64,000 bases of DNA, taken from positions 13,947,001 to 14,011,000 of the forward strand of contig NC_056753.1 in assembly GCF_018687715.1 (NCBI RefSeq). The letters are read 5' to 3'. Each line of letters starts with the position of its first letter. Positions within the stretch are counted from its first letter, which is position 1. The notes under the pieces are model-generated. The model made no database searches, was not told where the DNA came from, and saw nothing but the letters and a program-made list of their open reading frames with translations. Shown here one piece after another: positions 43,802-55,730 of this stretch. A program made the position numbers and the translations under genes. This DNA is from Carya illinoinensis (lineage: Eukaryota > Streptophyta > Magnoliopsida > Fagales > Juglandaceae).

Positions 43802-45370
43802 TTGCTGCACATTACAATGTCTCACCGCAGTGGCTCATCACCCAAGGGGATAGCAAATAACTCATTTGTGTTGCAAGCCATGCAACAACAGTTTGAGCGG
43901 ATGAACATGCTATTGGGACAAATGGAGGATAGGATGAATCAACAACAAGCAGAGATTAGAAATTTGCAAGGTGGGAGAAATCGGAGGCGACGTGAGCCTA
44001 GGGTTGAAAATGCATATGAGAATGAAGGAGATGATGAGGATGAGGAAGACCTAACATCTGAAATTGGGTTGGGTAGACATAGAGGAGTTAGGCGTGAAAG
44101 AGGACTTGAGGGGAACCTAGGGGGTCGGGATGGTGTCAATAGAGACTTGGGGAGCATCAAAATGACAATACCATCTTTCCAAGGTAGAACTGACCCAGAG
44201 GTTTATCTAGAGTGGGAGAAAAAAATAGATTTGGTATTTGATTGTCATAATTACTCTGAGGAGAAGAAAGTAAAGTTGGCAGTAATTGAATTCACTGATT
44301 ATGCTATTATTTGGTGGGATCAATTAGTGACCACTAGGAGGAGGAATCATGAGAGGCCTATAGAGACTTGGGGAGAGTTGAAAGCTCTCATGAGGCGGAG
44401 ATTTGTACCTAGTCACTACTATAGGGACCTTTATCAAAAGCTCCAAAATCTTACACAGGGGTCTAGGAGTGTGGAGGATTACCATAAGGAGATGGAGGTG
44501 GCTATGATTCGGGCTAATGTAGAGGTGGACCGGGAGGCCACCATGGCTAGATTTTTGAGTGGTTTGAATAGAGATATAGCCAATGTGGTTGAATTGCAAC
44601 ATTATGTAGAGATAGAGGACATGGTGCACATGGCTATGAAGGTGGAGAGGCAATTAAAGAGAAAAGGGACAGCAAGGTACACTTCGGTTCCTAGCACTAC
44701 TTGCAAATCAAAGTGGGATAGGAATGATCCTGCTGAAGCAAAGAGAAAGATCGAACCACCTAAGGGCAAAGATGAGGGACCTAGCAGCAAAGCCAAGGTA
44801 GAATCTCAACCTTCAAGGAATAGAGATATTAAATGTTTTAAGTGTTTGGGTTCAGGGCACATTGCTTCTCAATGTCCAAATAGGCGAGTGATGATTATGC
44901 GTGACAATGGAGAGGTGATGACTGAGAGTGAGGATGATCGTGATGGATTGCCCGAGTTGGTTGATGCTAGTGATGACGAAGGAGTGATATATGCTGTGAG
45001 TGAGTCTCTTGTTGCTAGGCGTGCTCTCAACACACACATTAAGGTGGATGATGCCGAGCAACAGAGAGAGAACATTTTCCATACTAGATGTCACGTCAAC
45101 AGCAAAGTATGTAGTATGATTATTGATGGAGGGAGTTGTACTAATGTGGCTAGCACTACTTTGGTTGAGAAATTGAATTTACCAACCTTAAAACACTCTA
45201 GACCATACAAATTGCAGTGGTTGAATGATTGTGGGGAAGTTAGGGTGGATAGACAAGTGTTAGTTCCATTTCAATTGGAAGGTATCAGGATGAGGTGCTT
45301 TGTGATGTTGTGCCTATGCATGCTGGCCATATTTTGTTGGGGAGGCCGTGGCAATATGATAGGAGGGTGA
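43802..45370 (+). pseudogene. gag: C2 Gag-protease (frameshifted in protease)
   Basis: 522 codons, of which about the first 488 are authentic. The layout is as in C1: coiled-coil-like start, acidic stretch, capsid from residue ~120 ([19 protein letters not shown]), CCHC knuckle [14 protein letters not shown] at 345-358, and protease [14 protein letters not shown] missing T in the run near 45270 shifts the frame after QVLVPF, so the last ~30 residues are junk. The Met at 43802 precedes [11 protein letters not shown] by five codons; the latter is the likely start. Confidence 0.9.
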
Positions 45371-45972
45371 CACATGATGGGTTCAAAAACATGTACAGCT
45401 TTGTAAAGGAGGGTAAAACAATCAAGCTTGCTCCTTTAACTCCAAGCCAGGTCTATGAAGACCAATTGAAACTGAAAAGTGAGGTTGCTCAGAAAAGAAA
45501 GAGTGAAAATGCGAGTGATCAAAAAAGAAAGAGTGAAAATGAGAGTGATCAAAAAAGAATGAGTGAAAAAGAGATTGAGCAGAAAAGAAAGAGTGATAGT
45601 GAAAATGAGCACAACAAAAAGAGTGAAAAAGAAAGTAGAGATGTGGCTGAGAGTAGAGAAAAAAGAGTAGAGCCACGAGAGAAAAAAGAAAGAGAGTCTG
45701 CAGAGAGAAAAGGAAAGACAAAAGTGAGTTTCTATGCCAGAGAGAGTGAGGTTAAGAGGGCTTTCTTCGCAGATCGCCCTATGATTTTTCTTGTCTATAA
45801 AGAGTCTTATCTTACTCTTGATGACACTCGCCAGTCTCTTCCTAGTTTGGCTATTTCCTTGTTGCAGGAGTTTGATGATTTATTCCCAGAGGAGATGCCT
45901 AATGAGTTGCCACCCATTAGAGGCATTGAGCATCAGATTGATTTTGTACCTGAAGCTGCTATTCCAAACTGA
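45295..45972 (+). pseudogene. pol: C2 protease end, charged linker and pre-RT box
   Basis: 225 codons continuing the true frame after the 1-bp loss: [22 protein letters not shown], then the K/E/S linker with repeated KRKSENxSDQ, then SLPSLAISLLQEFDDLFPEE. It ends at a TGA right after AAIPN, where C1 has CGA; this is a C to T change at a CpG. Confidence 0.88.
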
Positions 45973-47394
45973 CCAGCCTATAGGAGTAATCCAGAGGAGA
46001 CAAAGGAACTTCAGAGGCAAGTTGAGGACTTGATGAGCAAGGGGTACGTGAGGGAGAGCATGAGCCCATGTGCAGTACCAGTGCTATTAGTGCCAAAGAA
46101 GGATGGGACGTGGAGAATGTGTGTTGATTGCAGGGCGGTCAACAATATTACGGTAAAGTATCGGCATCCCATTCCTAGATTAGATGATATGCTTGATGAA
46201 TTGCATGGCTCTTGTATTTTTAGTAAAATTGATCTTAAAAGTGGGTACCATCAAATTAGAATGAAAGAGGGTGATGAATGGAAAACTGCTTTTAAAACTA
46301 AGTATGGCCTTTATGAATGGTTGGTTATGCCATTTGGACTTACAAATGCGCCCAGTACTTTCATGAGATTGATGAACCATGTCTTACGTGCATTCATTGG
46401 CAAGTTTGTGGTTGTGTATTTTGATGATATCCTAGTGTACAGCAAGGACTTAAATGAGCATATTGAGCATTTGAGATATGTGTTTGATGTGTTGAGATGT
46501 GAAAAGTTGTATGCTAATTTCAAGAAATGTACCTTTTGCATGGAAAGAGTTGTTTTTCTTGGATATGTTGTTAGTACAAAGGGTATTGAGGTGGATGAAG
46601 AGAAAGTCAAGGCCATCAAGGAGTGGCCAACGCCAAAGAGTATCACTGAGGTAATAAGCTTTCATGGTTTAGCTAGTCTTTATCGGCATTTTGTTAAAGA
46701 TTTTAGCACCATTGCTGCACCACTCACTGAAGTCATTAAAAAGAATGTTGGGTTTCATTGGGGGGGTAGTCAAGAGAATGCTTTTGCCACCATTAAAGAA
46801 AGGTTGTGCTCTGCACTTGTGCTAGCATTACCTGATTTTAACAAAGCTTTTGAGATTGAATGTGATGTCTCAGGTATAGGGATTGGAGTTGTTTTGATGC
46901 AGGATAGGCGGCCCATAGCTTTGTTCAGTGAAAAGTTAAGTGGGGCCTCACTCAAGTACCCTACTTATGACAAAGAGCTTTATGCTCTTGTTCGTGCATT
47001 GGAGACTTGGCAGCACTACCTATGGCCTAGGGAATTTGTGATCCACACCGATCATGAATCATTAAAGCATCTCAAGGGTCAAGGTAAGTTGAATAAAAGG
47101 CATGCTCGTTGGATGGAATACATTGAGACATTTCCATATGTCATCTGTTACAAGCAAGGTAAGGAGAACATTGTTGCTGATGCTTTATCTCGAAGGTATG
47201 GACTTCTTACTTCTATGAGTGCTAAGATGCTTGGGTTTCAATATGTGGAAGACCTATATGCCGATGACGCTGACTTCTCTAATGTGTACGTGGCATGTGA
47301 TAAGGTGGCATTTGGTAAGTTTTACAAGCATGAGGGTTACTTGTTTAAAGAAAACAAACTTTGTGTGCCAGTTGTTCTATGCGTGAATTACTAG
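45973..47394 (+). pseudogene. pol: C2 reverse transcriptase and RNase H
   Basis: The first Met is at 46030 (454 codons from there); the frame is open from 45973. RT contains [28 protein letters not shown] and the catalytic YFDD at residues 130-133 (46417-46428). RNase H has [36 protein letters not shown] and [11 protein letters not shown]. The spacer to integrase ends with a 1-bp loss near 47370 (GTGCCAGTTG against GTACCAAGTTG in C1), giving the false end VVLCVNY. Confidence 0.92.
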
Positions 47395-48692
47395 TGCGTG
47401 AGGCACATGGTGGTGGATTAATGGGACACTTTGGTGTCAAGAAGACTTTGGATATTTTGCATGAACATTTCTTTTGGCCTAAGATGAAGAGAGATGTCAC
47501 TCGCATTTGTGGCAGGTGCATTACATGTAGGAAGGCCAAATCTAAAGTGTTGCCACATGGGTTGTATACACCCTTACCCGTTCCTAGTGAACCATGGGTC
47601 GACATATCTATGGACTTTGTTTTGGGGCTACCTAGGACCAAAAGGGGTAGAGATTCTATTTTTGTGGTTGTGGATAGATTTAGTAAAATGGCACATTTCA
47701 TTCCATGCCATAAAACAGATGATGCCACAAACATAGCTGACTTGTTTTTCAGGGAGATAGTGCGACTCCATGGTGTTCCCAGGAGTATTGTTTCTGATAG
47801 GGATGTTAAATTCCTTAGCTACTTTTGGAAGGTGTTGTGGGGGAAATTGGGTACCAAGCTCTTATTTTCCACTACTTGTCATCCGCAGACTGATGGTCAA
47901 ACTGAAGTAGTTAATAGGACCTTAACTCAGCTTTTACGCATTGTTGTTCATAAGAATTTAAAAACTTGGGAGGATTGTTTGCCATTCATAGAGTTTGCAT
48001 ATAATAGGACCATGCATACTACTACTTCATATTCTCCTTTTGAAATTGTTTATGGATTCAATCCGCTTACCCCTTTAAATTTGATGCCTTTACCGATTGA
48101 TGGCAGGAGTAGCTTGGATGGACAAAAAAAGGCGGAGTTGGTGAAGTCACTCCATGAGAGGGTACGGCTTCAAATTGCGCAAAAGAATGAAAGAGTTGCT
48201 TCCCAAGCCAATAAAGGGCGAAGGCGTGTCATCTTTGAACCTGGAGATTGGGTTTGGGTTCACATGCGCAAAGAAAGATTCCCAGCTCATCGGAGGACTA
48301 AGTTGCATCCTCGAGGAGATGGACCTTTCCAAATCCTTGAGAAAATTAATGACAATGCCTATAAAGTGGATCTCCCAGGTGAATATAATGTGTCTGCTAC
48401 CTTCAATGTTTCTGATCTTTCTCCTTTTGACGTAGGTGAAGATTCGAGGTCGAATCCTTTTGAGGAGAGGGGGAATGATGGGAACCAAGCCATGCCTACT
48501 CTTAAAGATCCTTTGCAAGTTTCAGATGGGCCAATTACAAGATCGAGAGCCAAGAAGATCAAGGAAGCAAAGCAAGGATTAGTACAAACCACTTGGGAAG
48601 AAGCTAGCAAGAGCCCAACACTCAAGATGGGCTTGAAAGAAGAAGAACCAGCTTTGATCCACTTGATCCAAGCTGTGGAAGACTTGACTTAG
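47361..48692 (+). CDS. pol: C2 integrase with LTR-encoded C-terminal tail
   Basis: 443 codons, apparently intact from zinc finger to tail. The HHCC finger is [16 protein letters not shown] to CGRCITC (residues ~20-57). The catalytic triad is D85 (SMDFVLG), D146 (VSDRDVK) and E182 (TEVVNRT), a D-60-D-35-E spacing. The GPY/F-like module [21 protein letters not shown] follows. The last 73 codons (from GNDGNQ to EDLT) lie inside the 3' LTR, the arrangement described for CRM elements; this basic/acidic tail replaces a classical chromodomain. Translation would need the upstream frame, which is broken. Confidence 0.92.
   Translation: MCASCSMRELLVREAHGGGLMGHFGVKKTLDILHEHFFWPKMKRDVTRICGRCITCRKAKSKVLPHGLYTPLPVPSEPWVDISMDFVLGLPRTKRGRDSIFVVVDRFSKMAHFIPCHKTDDATNIADLFFREIVRLHGVPRSIVSDRDVKFLSYFWKVLWGKLGTKLLFSTTCHPQTDGQTEVVNRTLTQLLRIVVHKNLKTWEDCLPFIEFAYNRTMHTTTSYSPFEIVYGFNPLTPLNLMPLPIDGRSSLDGQKKAELVKSLHERVRLQIAQKNERVASQANKGRRRVIFEPGDWVWVHMRKERFPAHRRTKLHPRGDGPFQILEKINDNAYKVDLPGEYNVSATFNVSDLSPFDVGEDSRSNPFEERGNDGNQAMPTLKDPLQVSDGPITRSRAKKIKEAKQGLVQTTWEEASKSPTLKMGLKEEEPALIHLIQAVEDLT
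48462..48475 (+). other. Polypurine tract of C2
   Basis: GAGGAGAGGGGGAA directly precedes TGATGGG of the 3' LTR. It is at the same time the coding sequence for EERGN, so tract and protein constrain each other. Equivalent tracts precede 8370 (C1), 23125 (N1), 24025 (N2) and 54300 (N4). Confidence 0.82.
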
Positions 48693-49256
48693 AAATATGG
48701 CCTTTAGATATTAAGGCTTTCAATTTGTTTAAAGGATTTTTATTATTAGTTTTGAATAAGTGGGCTTGAGGATGCTTAACCCACATATGTCTTACTTAGT
48801 TGAACTAGGGTTTAGAAGTACTGTAGCATGACACTGTTCACGCTACAGTCACGCGGCTACTGTTCACAAAGGGCATTTTTGAGAGAAAGGGTCTCAAATT
48901 TTAGTCTAGGGTTTTATCATGTTTTCGGGAGGGTATTTAAAGGATGTAATCAGCCATTTCAAGGCAGACATTATTTTATTTCGAATTTTAATTGTGAGTG
49001 AGTTTTCTCCTCTTATTCTTAATTGAACTCTTGAACTTATCAAAGGTAAATTACAACCTTTGTGGCGTTCCTCCTCGTAATTTGGGTTCTTGAGACGGGA
49101 TTTCAACGGGTCTAGATTTTGACATAATCTAGGTTCTTGAAACGAGTTCTCAACGGGTCTAAATTCTCCATCCATAGACTTGAGTTTGGCGTTCTTGGGT
49201 TTGTTTTTCCAATATTGTTGTTGGGTCTCAAAGCGAGTCGATTGGGGTTCACATCA
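48476..49256 (+). repeat. 3' LTR of C2 (781 bp)
   Basis: TGATGGGAACC...GGGGTTCACATCA. It encodes the pol tail to 48692, has half-sites GTACTGTAGC/GCTACAGT at 48828-48849 and a TATTTAAA box at 48934-48941. It is followed directly by S195 sequence in a shifted phase. Confidence 0.93.
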
Positions 49257-52200
49257 AAATATTCAAATGCAAACAATATCTCTCAATTAACCCGATTTTG
49301 AATTTCGCATGCCGACCTCATTTAAACTCAATCAGAATTCATTCCTATAGCATAATTTAAATGGCGTGGGCTAGGGAGTTGTTTTGGTTCAATGAACAAG
49401 AAGGTGCAGATGTGCCGATTGGTGGTGATTGTGCATTGACATGTCTTTGCCACTCTATTGATATGTGTTGGATCAAGGTTAAACTTCTACCTTGGTCTCG
49501 AATGATGAAAGACAACAAGAAAATTAAAAAGAAGATTCAGATAAAAAATGTTAGATATAATTAAAAGGGAAATTAAGGTCAAAACATGGTTTAGATGTTA
49601 CTAATCATCTGCAAGTATATTAATGCCCTGAACTCAAGTTAGAAGCTCAAATATTGTCAAATGGGAGCCTTAGGGGTTTGTGGCACTTGAGGAAAACCAA
49701 TGGTATGGTGTATGTGGGCTTCAATTAAAAGCATTCCATAAACGCCCAAGTGTGATTTCATCTAATTAATCGCTATGGATGTTTGTATACCTCATTTTAT
49801 CAAGTGCCACGAATTCTAATACGTTAATGACAATTTGAAAACTTAATTTCTGTTCATACCAACAGTTAAGCATGACGTAAGACCTTAATCACCATTAAAC
49901 AAGGCCTACAACCTTAACGATTAAACCTAAGCATGCATGATGTTTCTAGCTTTATCCACTAAGAGATGTTCCGAAAGCTTAATCAAATCATACATTTTGA
50001 TTCTTATCCAATCACAGGGCGTTGCTAAATGCACATTATTCAAGCCTAGATAAATTAATTAAAAGTTCCATAAGTAAAGCACAAACTAGTCAAAACTGCG
50101 CATGCTTTAGATGATCAACAAAAGAAAGAATTAGAGCCTATTATGGCTTGCGTCAAACTTTTAAATTAAACAATCAAAACTCACATTCTAAGAAATTTTT
50201 GAGTGATACTTGTACCAAGACATGCCATAACTAGAAATTCAACACAAAATATTCGAATGCAAACAATATCTCTCAATTAACCCGATTTTGAATTTCGCAT
50301 GCCGACCTCATTTAAAACCTAACATACTATGCTAATACCAAACAAAGATTTGGGCAGGGTTACTTACAAAATTCGTGGCCCCAAGAATTCTCCCAAACAC
50401 ACTCACACAACTCACTCAGTTTCACTCTTTTGCATACGAAGAGGTGAAAAGCACTCGAGGACTCAAGAGAAGCCTTGGAGGTGAGGTGTGGAGGAATAAG
50501 GGAGTGAAGGGGTGGTATTTAAAGAGGGGGGGGGGGGGGGAGGGAGACGTTGTCCTTGGCTTGAGGAGGGGTTGGTGATTGGTTGGGGGAGTAGAGGAGT
50601 CTGGTGGTGAGATTTCCAACTCGAGTCCTCACTTGTGCAGATGAATGGTGACCTAAACCCCCCGCGATTTCTTCATTTCAGGTGTTGCAAGCTCCTATAT
50701 TGGTGTGCGAGCTGACATGGTGTGAAAATGCAACAGAGAAACAAGGCATGAGGTCATGCCTTGATGCCGCACGTTGTAGGCTGAAAATCTGGACAAATGT
50801 TCATCTCTTGGTTGCATCACTTTTGTTTTATCTTCACGGGTCATTCGTGCACGTATCATCATCACACACGTTGAAGGCTTTTTCAGGCGGAAGATGGCGA
50901 GGGATTGGCTGTCAAGTGCTCAACTCTGAGCAGCTCAAGGAAGAGGGTGAAGTGAGGTTGCCGGGTGATCTCTAGTGCAAAAGCCAATCGGTTTAGCTCT
51001 ATTTTGAGGGTTGACTTGGGTCAAAATTCCCATGATGACTTGAAGGACTCTTGGGGATTGGAGGAAGGACGTAAAGGGGTGATGGCGTGTGGGAATGGCG
51101 CAACTAAGAACAGGAATAAAAAATAAAAATACAATGCCACTCGGTTGCTTCAACTAAGTTTCAAATGGAATTGGTTGGGGCTACGGTTCGGTTACTTGGG
51201 GGGATTTCTCACAAGGTTTTTGACTGGTCCAATACAGACGAGAGGATGTGTGGTTGGAGAAAATACGATGGAAATGGCGTGGGCTAGGGAGTTGTTTTGG
51301 TTGAATGCACAAGAAGGTGCACATGTGCCGATTGGTGGTGATTGTGCATTGACATGTCTTTGCCACTCTATTGATATGTGTTGGATCAAGGTTAAACTTC
51401 TACCTTGGTCTCGAATGATGAAAGACAACAAGAAAATTACAAAGAAGGTTCAGATAAAAAATGTTAGATATAATTAAAAGGAAAATTAAGGTCAAAACAT
51501 GGTTTAGATGTTAATAATCATCTGCAAGTATATTAATGCCCTGAACTCAAGTTAGAAGCTCAAATATTGTCAAATGGGAGCCTTAGGGGGTTCTGCCACT
51601 TGAGAAAAACCAATGGGACGGTGTATGTGGGCTTCAATTAAAAGCATTCCATAAACGCCCAAGTGTGATTTCAACTAATTAATCGCTATGGATGTTTGTA
51701 TACCTCATTTTATCAAGTGCCACGAATTCTAATACGTTAATGACAATTTGAAAACTTAATTTCTGTTCATACCAACAGTTAAGCATGACGTAAGACCTTA
51801 ATCACCATTAAACAAGGCCTACGACCTTGACGATTAAACCTAAGCATGCATGATGTTTCTAGCTTTATCCACTAAGAGATGTTCCGAAAACTTAATCAAA
51901 TCATACATTTTGATTCTTATCCAATCACAGGGCGTTGCTAAATGCACATTATTCAAGCCTAGGTAAATTAATTAAAAGTTCCATAAGTAAAGCACAAACT
52001 AGTCAAAACCGCGCATGCTTTAGATGATCAACAAAAGAAAGAATTAGAGCCTATTATGGCTTGCGTCAAACTTTTAAATTAAACAATCAAAACTCACATT
52101 CTAAAAATTTTTGAGTCATACTTGTACCAAGACATGCCATAACTAGAAATTCAACACAAAATATTCAAATGCAAACAATATCTCTCAATGAACCCGATTT

Positions 52201-53966
52201 TGAGTTTCGCATGCCGACCTCATTTAAACTCAATCAGAATTCATTCCTATAGCATAATTTAAAACCTAACATACTATGCTAATACTAAACAAAGATTCGG
52301 GCATGGTTACTTACAAATTTCGTGGCCCCAAGAACTCTCCCAAACACACTCACACAACTCACTCGGTTTCACTCTTTTGCACACGAAGAGGTGAAAAGCT
52401 CTCGAGGACTCAAGAGAGGCCTTGGAGGCGAGGTGTGGAGGAATAAGGGAGTGAAGGGGTGGTATTTAAAGAGGGGGGGGGGGGAGGGAGACGTTGTCCT
52501 TGGCTGAAGGAGGGATTGGTCATTGGTTGGGGGAGTAGAGGAGTCTGGTGGTGACATTTCCAACTCGAGTCATCATTTGTGCAGATGAATGGTGCCCTAA
52601 ACCCCCCACGATTTCTTCATTTCAGGTGTTGCAAGCTCCTATATTGGTGTGGGAGCTGACATGGTGTGAAAATAAAACAGAGAAACAGGGCATGAGGTCA
52701 TGCCTTGATGCCGCACGTTGTAGGCTGAAAATCTGGACAAATGTTCATCTGTTGGTTGCATCACTTTTGTTTTATCTTCACGGGTCATTCGTGCACGTAT
52801 CATCATCACACTCGTTGAAGGCTTTTTCAGGCGGAAGATGGCGAGGGATTGGCTTTCAAGTGCTCAACTCTGAGCAGCTCAAGCAAGAGGGTGAGGTGAG
52901 GTTGCGGGGTGATGTCTAGTGCAAAAGCCAATCGGTTTAGTTCTATTTTGAGGGTTGACTTGGGTCAAAATTCCCATGATGACTTGAAGGACTCTTGGGG
53001 ATTGGAGGAAGGGCGTAAAGGGGTGGTGGCGTGTGGGAATTGCGCAATTAAGAACAGGAATAAAGAATAAAAATACAATGCCACTCGGTTGCTTCAACTA
53101 AGTTTCAAATGGAATTGGTTGGGGCTACGGTTTTGTTACTTGGGGGGATTTCTCACAAGGTTTTTGACTGGTCCATTACAGATGAGAGGATGCGTGGTTG
53201 GAGAAAATACGAAGGAAATGGCGTGGGCTAGGGAGTTGTTTTGGTTGAATGCACAAGAAGGTGCACATGTTCCGATTGGTGGTGATTGTGCATTGACATG
53301 TCTTTGCCACTCTATTGATATGTGTTGGATCAAGGTTAAACTTCTACCTCGGTCTCGAATGATGAAAGACAACAAGAAAATTAAAAAGAAGGTTCAGATA
53401 AAAAATGTTAGATATAATTAAAAGGGAAATTAAGGTCAAAACATGGTTTAGATGTTACTAATCATCTGCAAGTATATTAATGTCCTGAACTCAAGTTAGA
53501 AGCTCAAATATTGTCAAATGGGAGCCTTAGGGGTTTGTGGCACTTGAGGAAAACCAATGGTATGGTGTATGTGGGCTTCAATTAAAAGCATTCCATAAAC
53601 GCCCAAGTGTGATTTCAACTAATTAATCGCTATGGATGTTTGTATACCTCATTTTATCAAGTGCCACGAATTCTAATACGTTAATGACAATTTGAAAACT
53701 TAATTTCTGTTCATACCAACAGTTAAGCATGACGTAAGACCTTAATCACCATTAAACAAGGCCTACAACCTTAACGATTAAACCTAAGCATGCATGATGT
53801 TTCTAGCTTTATCCACTAAGAGATGTTCCGAAAACTTAATCAAATCATACATTTTGATTCTTATCCAATCACAGGGCGTTGCTAAATGCACATTATTCAA
53901 GCCTAGGTAAATTAATTACAAGTTCCATAAGTGAAGCACAAACTAGTCAAAACCGCGCATGCTTTA
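49257..53966. repeat. S195 tandem array, segment C
   Basis: The array resumes after C2 at a different phase. 49257-49359 covers the AAATATTCAAATGCAAAC...CATAATTTAA part; then at about 49360 the sequence jumps straight to ATGGCGTGGGCTAGG, skipping roughly a kilobase of the unit. Normal order follows to 51055. A full unit spans 51056-52999 (1,944 bp) and a partial one 53000-53966 is cut by element N4. Removing N4 and one copy of CTTTA joins 53966 to 58459 and restores a unit of about 1,942 bp. Confidence 0.92.
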
Positions 53967-54300
53967 TGATGGGCCCCAAGGCAGATCAAGTCTTAAGGAT
54001 CAATTACAAGATTAAGAGCCACGAAGATTAAGGGAGCAATGTAAGAATTGGTGCAATCCAATTGGGATGAAATAAATAAGTCCATGGTCTTTAATAACAA
54101 TCGGCTCAAGTCGTGTCTTCCATAGCTTGGATCAAGTGGATCAAAACTGGTTCTCATTCTTTCAAGCCCATCATGTGTGTTGGCCTCTTGCTAGTTTCAT
54201 CCCAATTGGATTGCACCAATTCTTACATTGCTCCCTTAATCTTCGTGGCTCTTAATCTTGCAATTGATCCTTAAGACTTGATCTGCCTTGGGGTCCATCA
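53967..54300 (-). repeat. Palindromic 3' LTR of N4
   Basis: 106-bp arms (53967-54072 and 54195-54300) are inverted complements with two mismatches, separated by 122 bp. The right arm is the normal sense start of the LTR (TGATGGACCCC in sense). The left arm is the same sequence inverted, replacing the normal LTR end. The switch point shows 4 bp of microhomology (GAAA, 54069-54072). The TSD directly abuts the left arm. Confidence 0.92.
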
Positions 54301-55730
54301 TTCCCCCTCTCCTCAAAAGGATTCGACCTCGAATCTCCACCTGGATCAAAGGGAAAAAGATTAGTAATATTGAAAATAGCAAACACATGATACATACCTC
54401 GAAGATCCACGAGATATGAAATATCATTAATTTTATCAAGAATTTGGAAATGTCCATCCAAGCTACTTCTGTCATCCACAAACAAAAGTATCAGAGTTAA
54501 ATAATTATGTGGATTAAAATCATAAACAACTTCAAAAGGAGAATATGAAGTAGTAGTATGCAAGGTCCTATTATATGCAAACTCTTTAAATGGCAAACAA
54601 TCCCCCCAAGTTTTTAAATTCTTATGAAGAACAGTGCATAAGAGCTGAGTATTAGAAACAATACTCCTAGGTACACCATGAAGTCGCACTATCCCCCTGA
54701 AAAATAAGTTAGCTATGTTTGTGGTATCATCAATTTTATGACATGGAATGAAATGTGACATTTTGCTAAATCTATGCACAACCACAAAAATAGAATCTCT
54801 ACCCCTTTTAGTTGTACGCAGCCCCAAAACAAAGTCTATAGATATGCCTACCAATGGTTTACTAGGAACGGGTAAAGTTGTATACAACCAATGTGGCAAA
54901 ACCTTAGACTTGGCCTTCCTACATGTAATGCACATGCCACAAATGCAATTGACGTCTCTTTTCATCTTAGGCCAAAAGAAATGTTCATCCAATAATTCAA
55001 TGAAAGGCAAATGATACTCCCACAAATGTTCATGAGACACATCTAAAGTTTTCTTTGCACCAAAATGACCATTCCAATTACATGCAAACTCAATGAATGG
55101 TAAGTAGTACTCCGACCAATGGTCATCCAACACGTCTAAAATTCCCTTTATATCAAAATTTCCCAACAGACCACATCCATGCACAAGCAACTCACGCATA
55201 AGACTAGTAGGCACACAATGTATTTTCTCTCTAAACAAGTACCAATATAGTCTATATAAATAAGAAAACGATGCTTTCTTACGTACTCCATACACACTAG
55301 CCAAGCCATCATCATTAACAAACAAGTTCTTATCATATTCAAGTCTCAATAACTTTGCATCCAAAATAAAGATAAGGACATACCTTCTTGATAATGCATC
55401 AAACAGAAGATTTTCCTTACCATGTGTGTATTTGATTTCATGAGGAAAAGTCTCAATACATTCCTCCCACTTAGCATGCATTCTAGTCAACAACTTACCT
55501 TGTCCCTTCAAGTGTATTAAGGACTCATGTTCTTGAAAGAGAGGTCGGTTAGTAATTGTCGCACCCGGCACAAAATCAATATAATGCTCTATCTCTCTAA
55601 TAGGTGGCAATCCACTAAACACACCAGTAGGAATCATGATCTTATATCCCTGCAACAAAGAAACAACAATACTAGGCAAAGGTACGTTATGTTCGTTAGT
55701 ATTAAAACTTGCCTTAGCATAAAAACTCAC
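54252..55730 (-). CDS. N4 pre-RT/RNase H-end/integrase chimeric frame
   Basis: 492 codons. The order is: pre-RT box (SIVVSLLQGYKIMIPTG), jump from ITNRPLFQEH to ESLIHLKGQGK, RNase H end, spacer LLRLEYDKNLFVNDDG, altered finger modules (DHWSEYYLPFIEFACNWN, GHFGAKKTLDVSHEHLWEYHLPFIELL). An authentic finger follows ([23 protein letters not shown]), then the first catalytic region (ISIDFVLGLRTTKRGRDS). The second Asp and the Glu are deleted (SIVSN to TQLLCTVLHKN, as in N3). It ends GPQGRSSLKDQLQD within the LTR. It keeps more integrase than N2 and still cannot be catalytic. Confidence 0.75.
   Translation of the reverse strand: MSFYAKASFNTNEHNVPLPSIVVSLLQGYKIMIPTGVFSGLPPIREIEHYIDFVPGATITNRPLFQEHESLIHLKGQGKLLTRMHAKWEECIETFPHEIKYTHGKENLLFDALSRRYVLIFILDAKLLRLEYDKNLFVNDDGLASVYGVRKKASFSYLYRLYWYLFREKIHCVPTSLMRELLVHGCGLLGNFDIKGILDVLDDHWSEYYLPFIEFACNWNGHFGAKKTLDVSHEHLWEYHLPFIELLDEHFFWPKMKRDVNCICGMCITCRKAKSKVLPHWLYTTLPVPSKPLVGISIDFVLGLRTTKRGRDSIFVVVHRFSKMSHFIPCHKIDDTTNIANLFFRGIVRLHGVPRSIVSNTQLLCTVLHKNLKTWGDCLPFKEFAYNRTLHTTTSYSPFEVVYDFNPHNYLTLILLFVDDRSSLDGHFQILDKINDISYLVDLRGMYHVFAIFNITNLFPFDPGGDSRSNPFEERGNDGPQGRSSLKDQLQD

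Larger units (their letters stand above)
42501..49256 (+). mobile_element. C2: CRM-like Ty3/gypsy chromovirus, 5' LTR truncated
   Basis: A plus-strand element of about 6.76 kb. The 5' LTR remnant (42501-43053) lacks about the first 228 bp; the 3' LTR (48476-49256) is complete at 781 bp. Between them are a tRNA-iMet primer site, a leader, gag-protease, linker, RT/RNase H and integrase. It is very close to C1 in protein sequence but lies on the opposite strand. Defects: a 1-bp loss near 45270, a CGA to TGA nonsense change at 45970, and a 1-bp loss near 47370. S195 phases on the two sides do not match, so target DNA was lost and no duplication can be tested. Confidence 0.94.
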
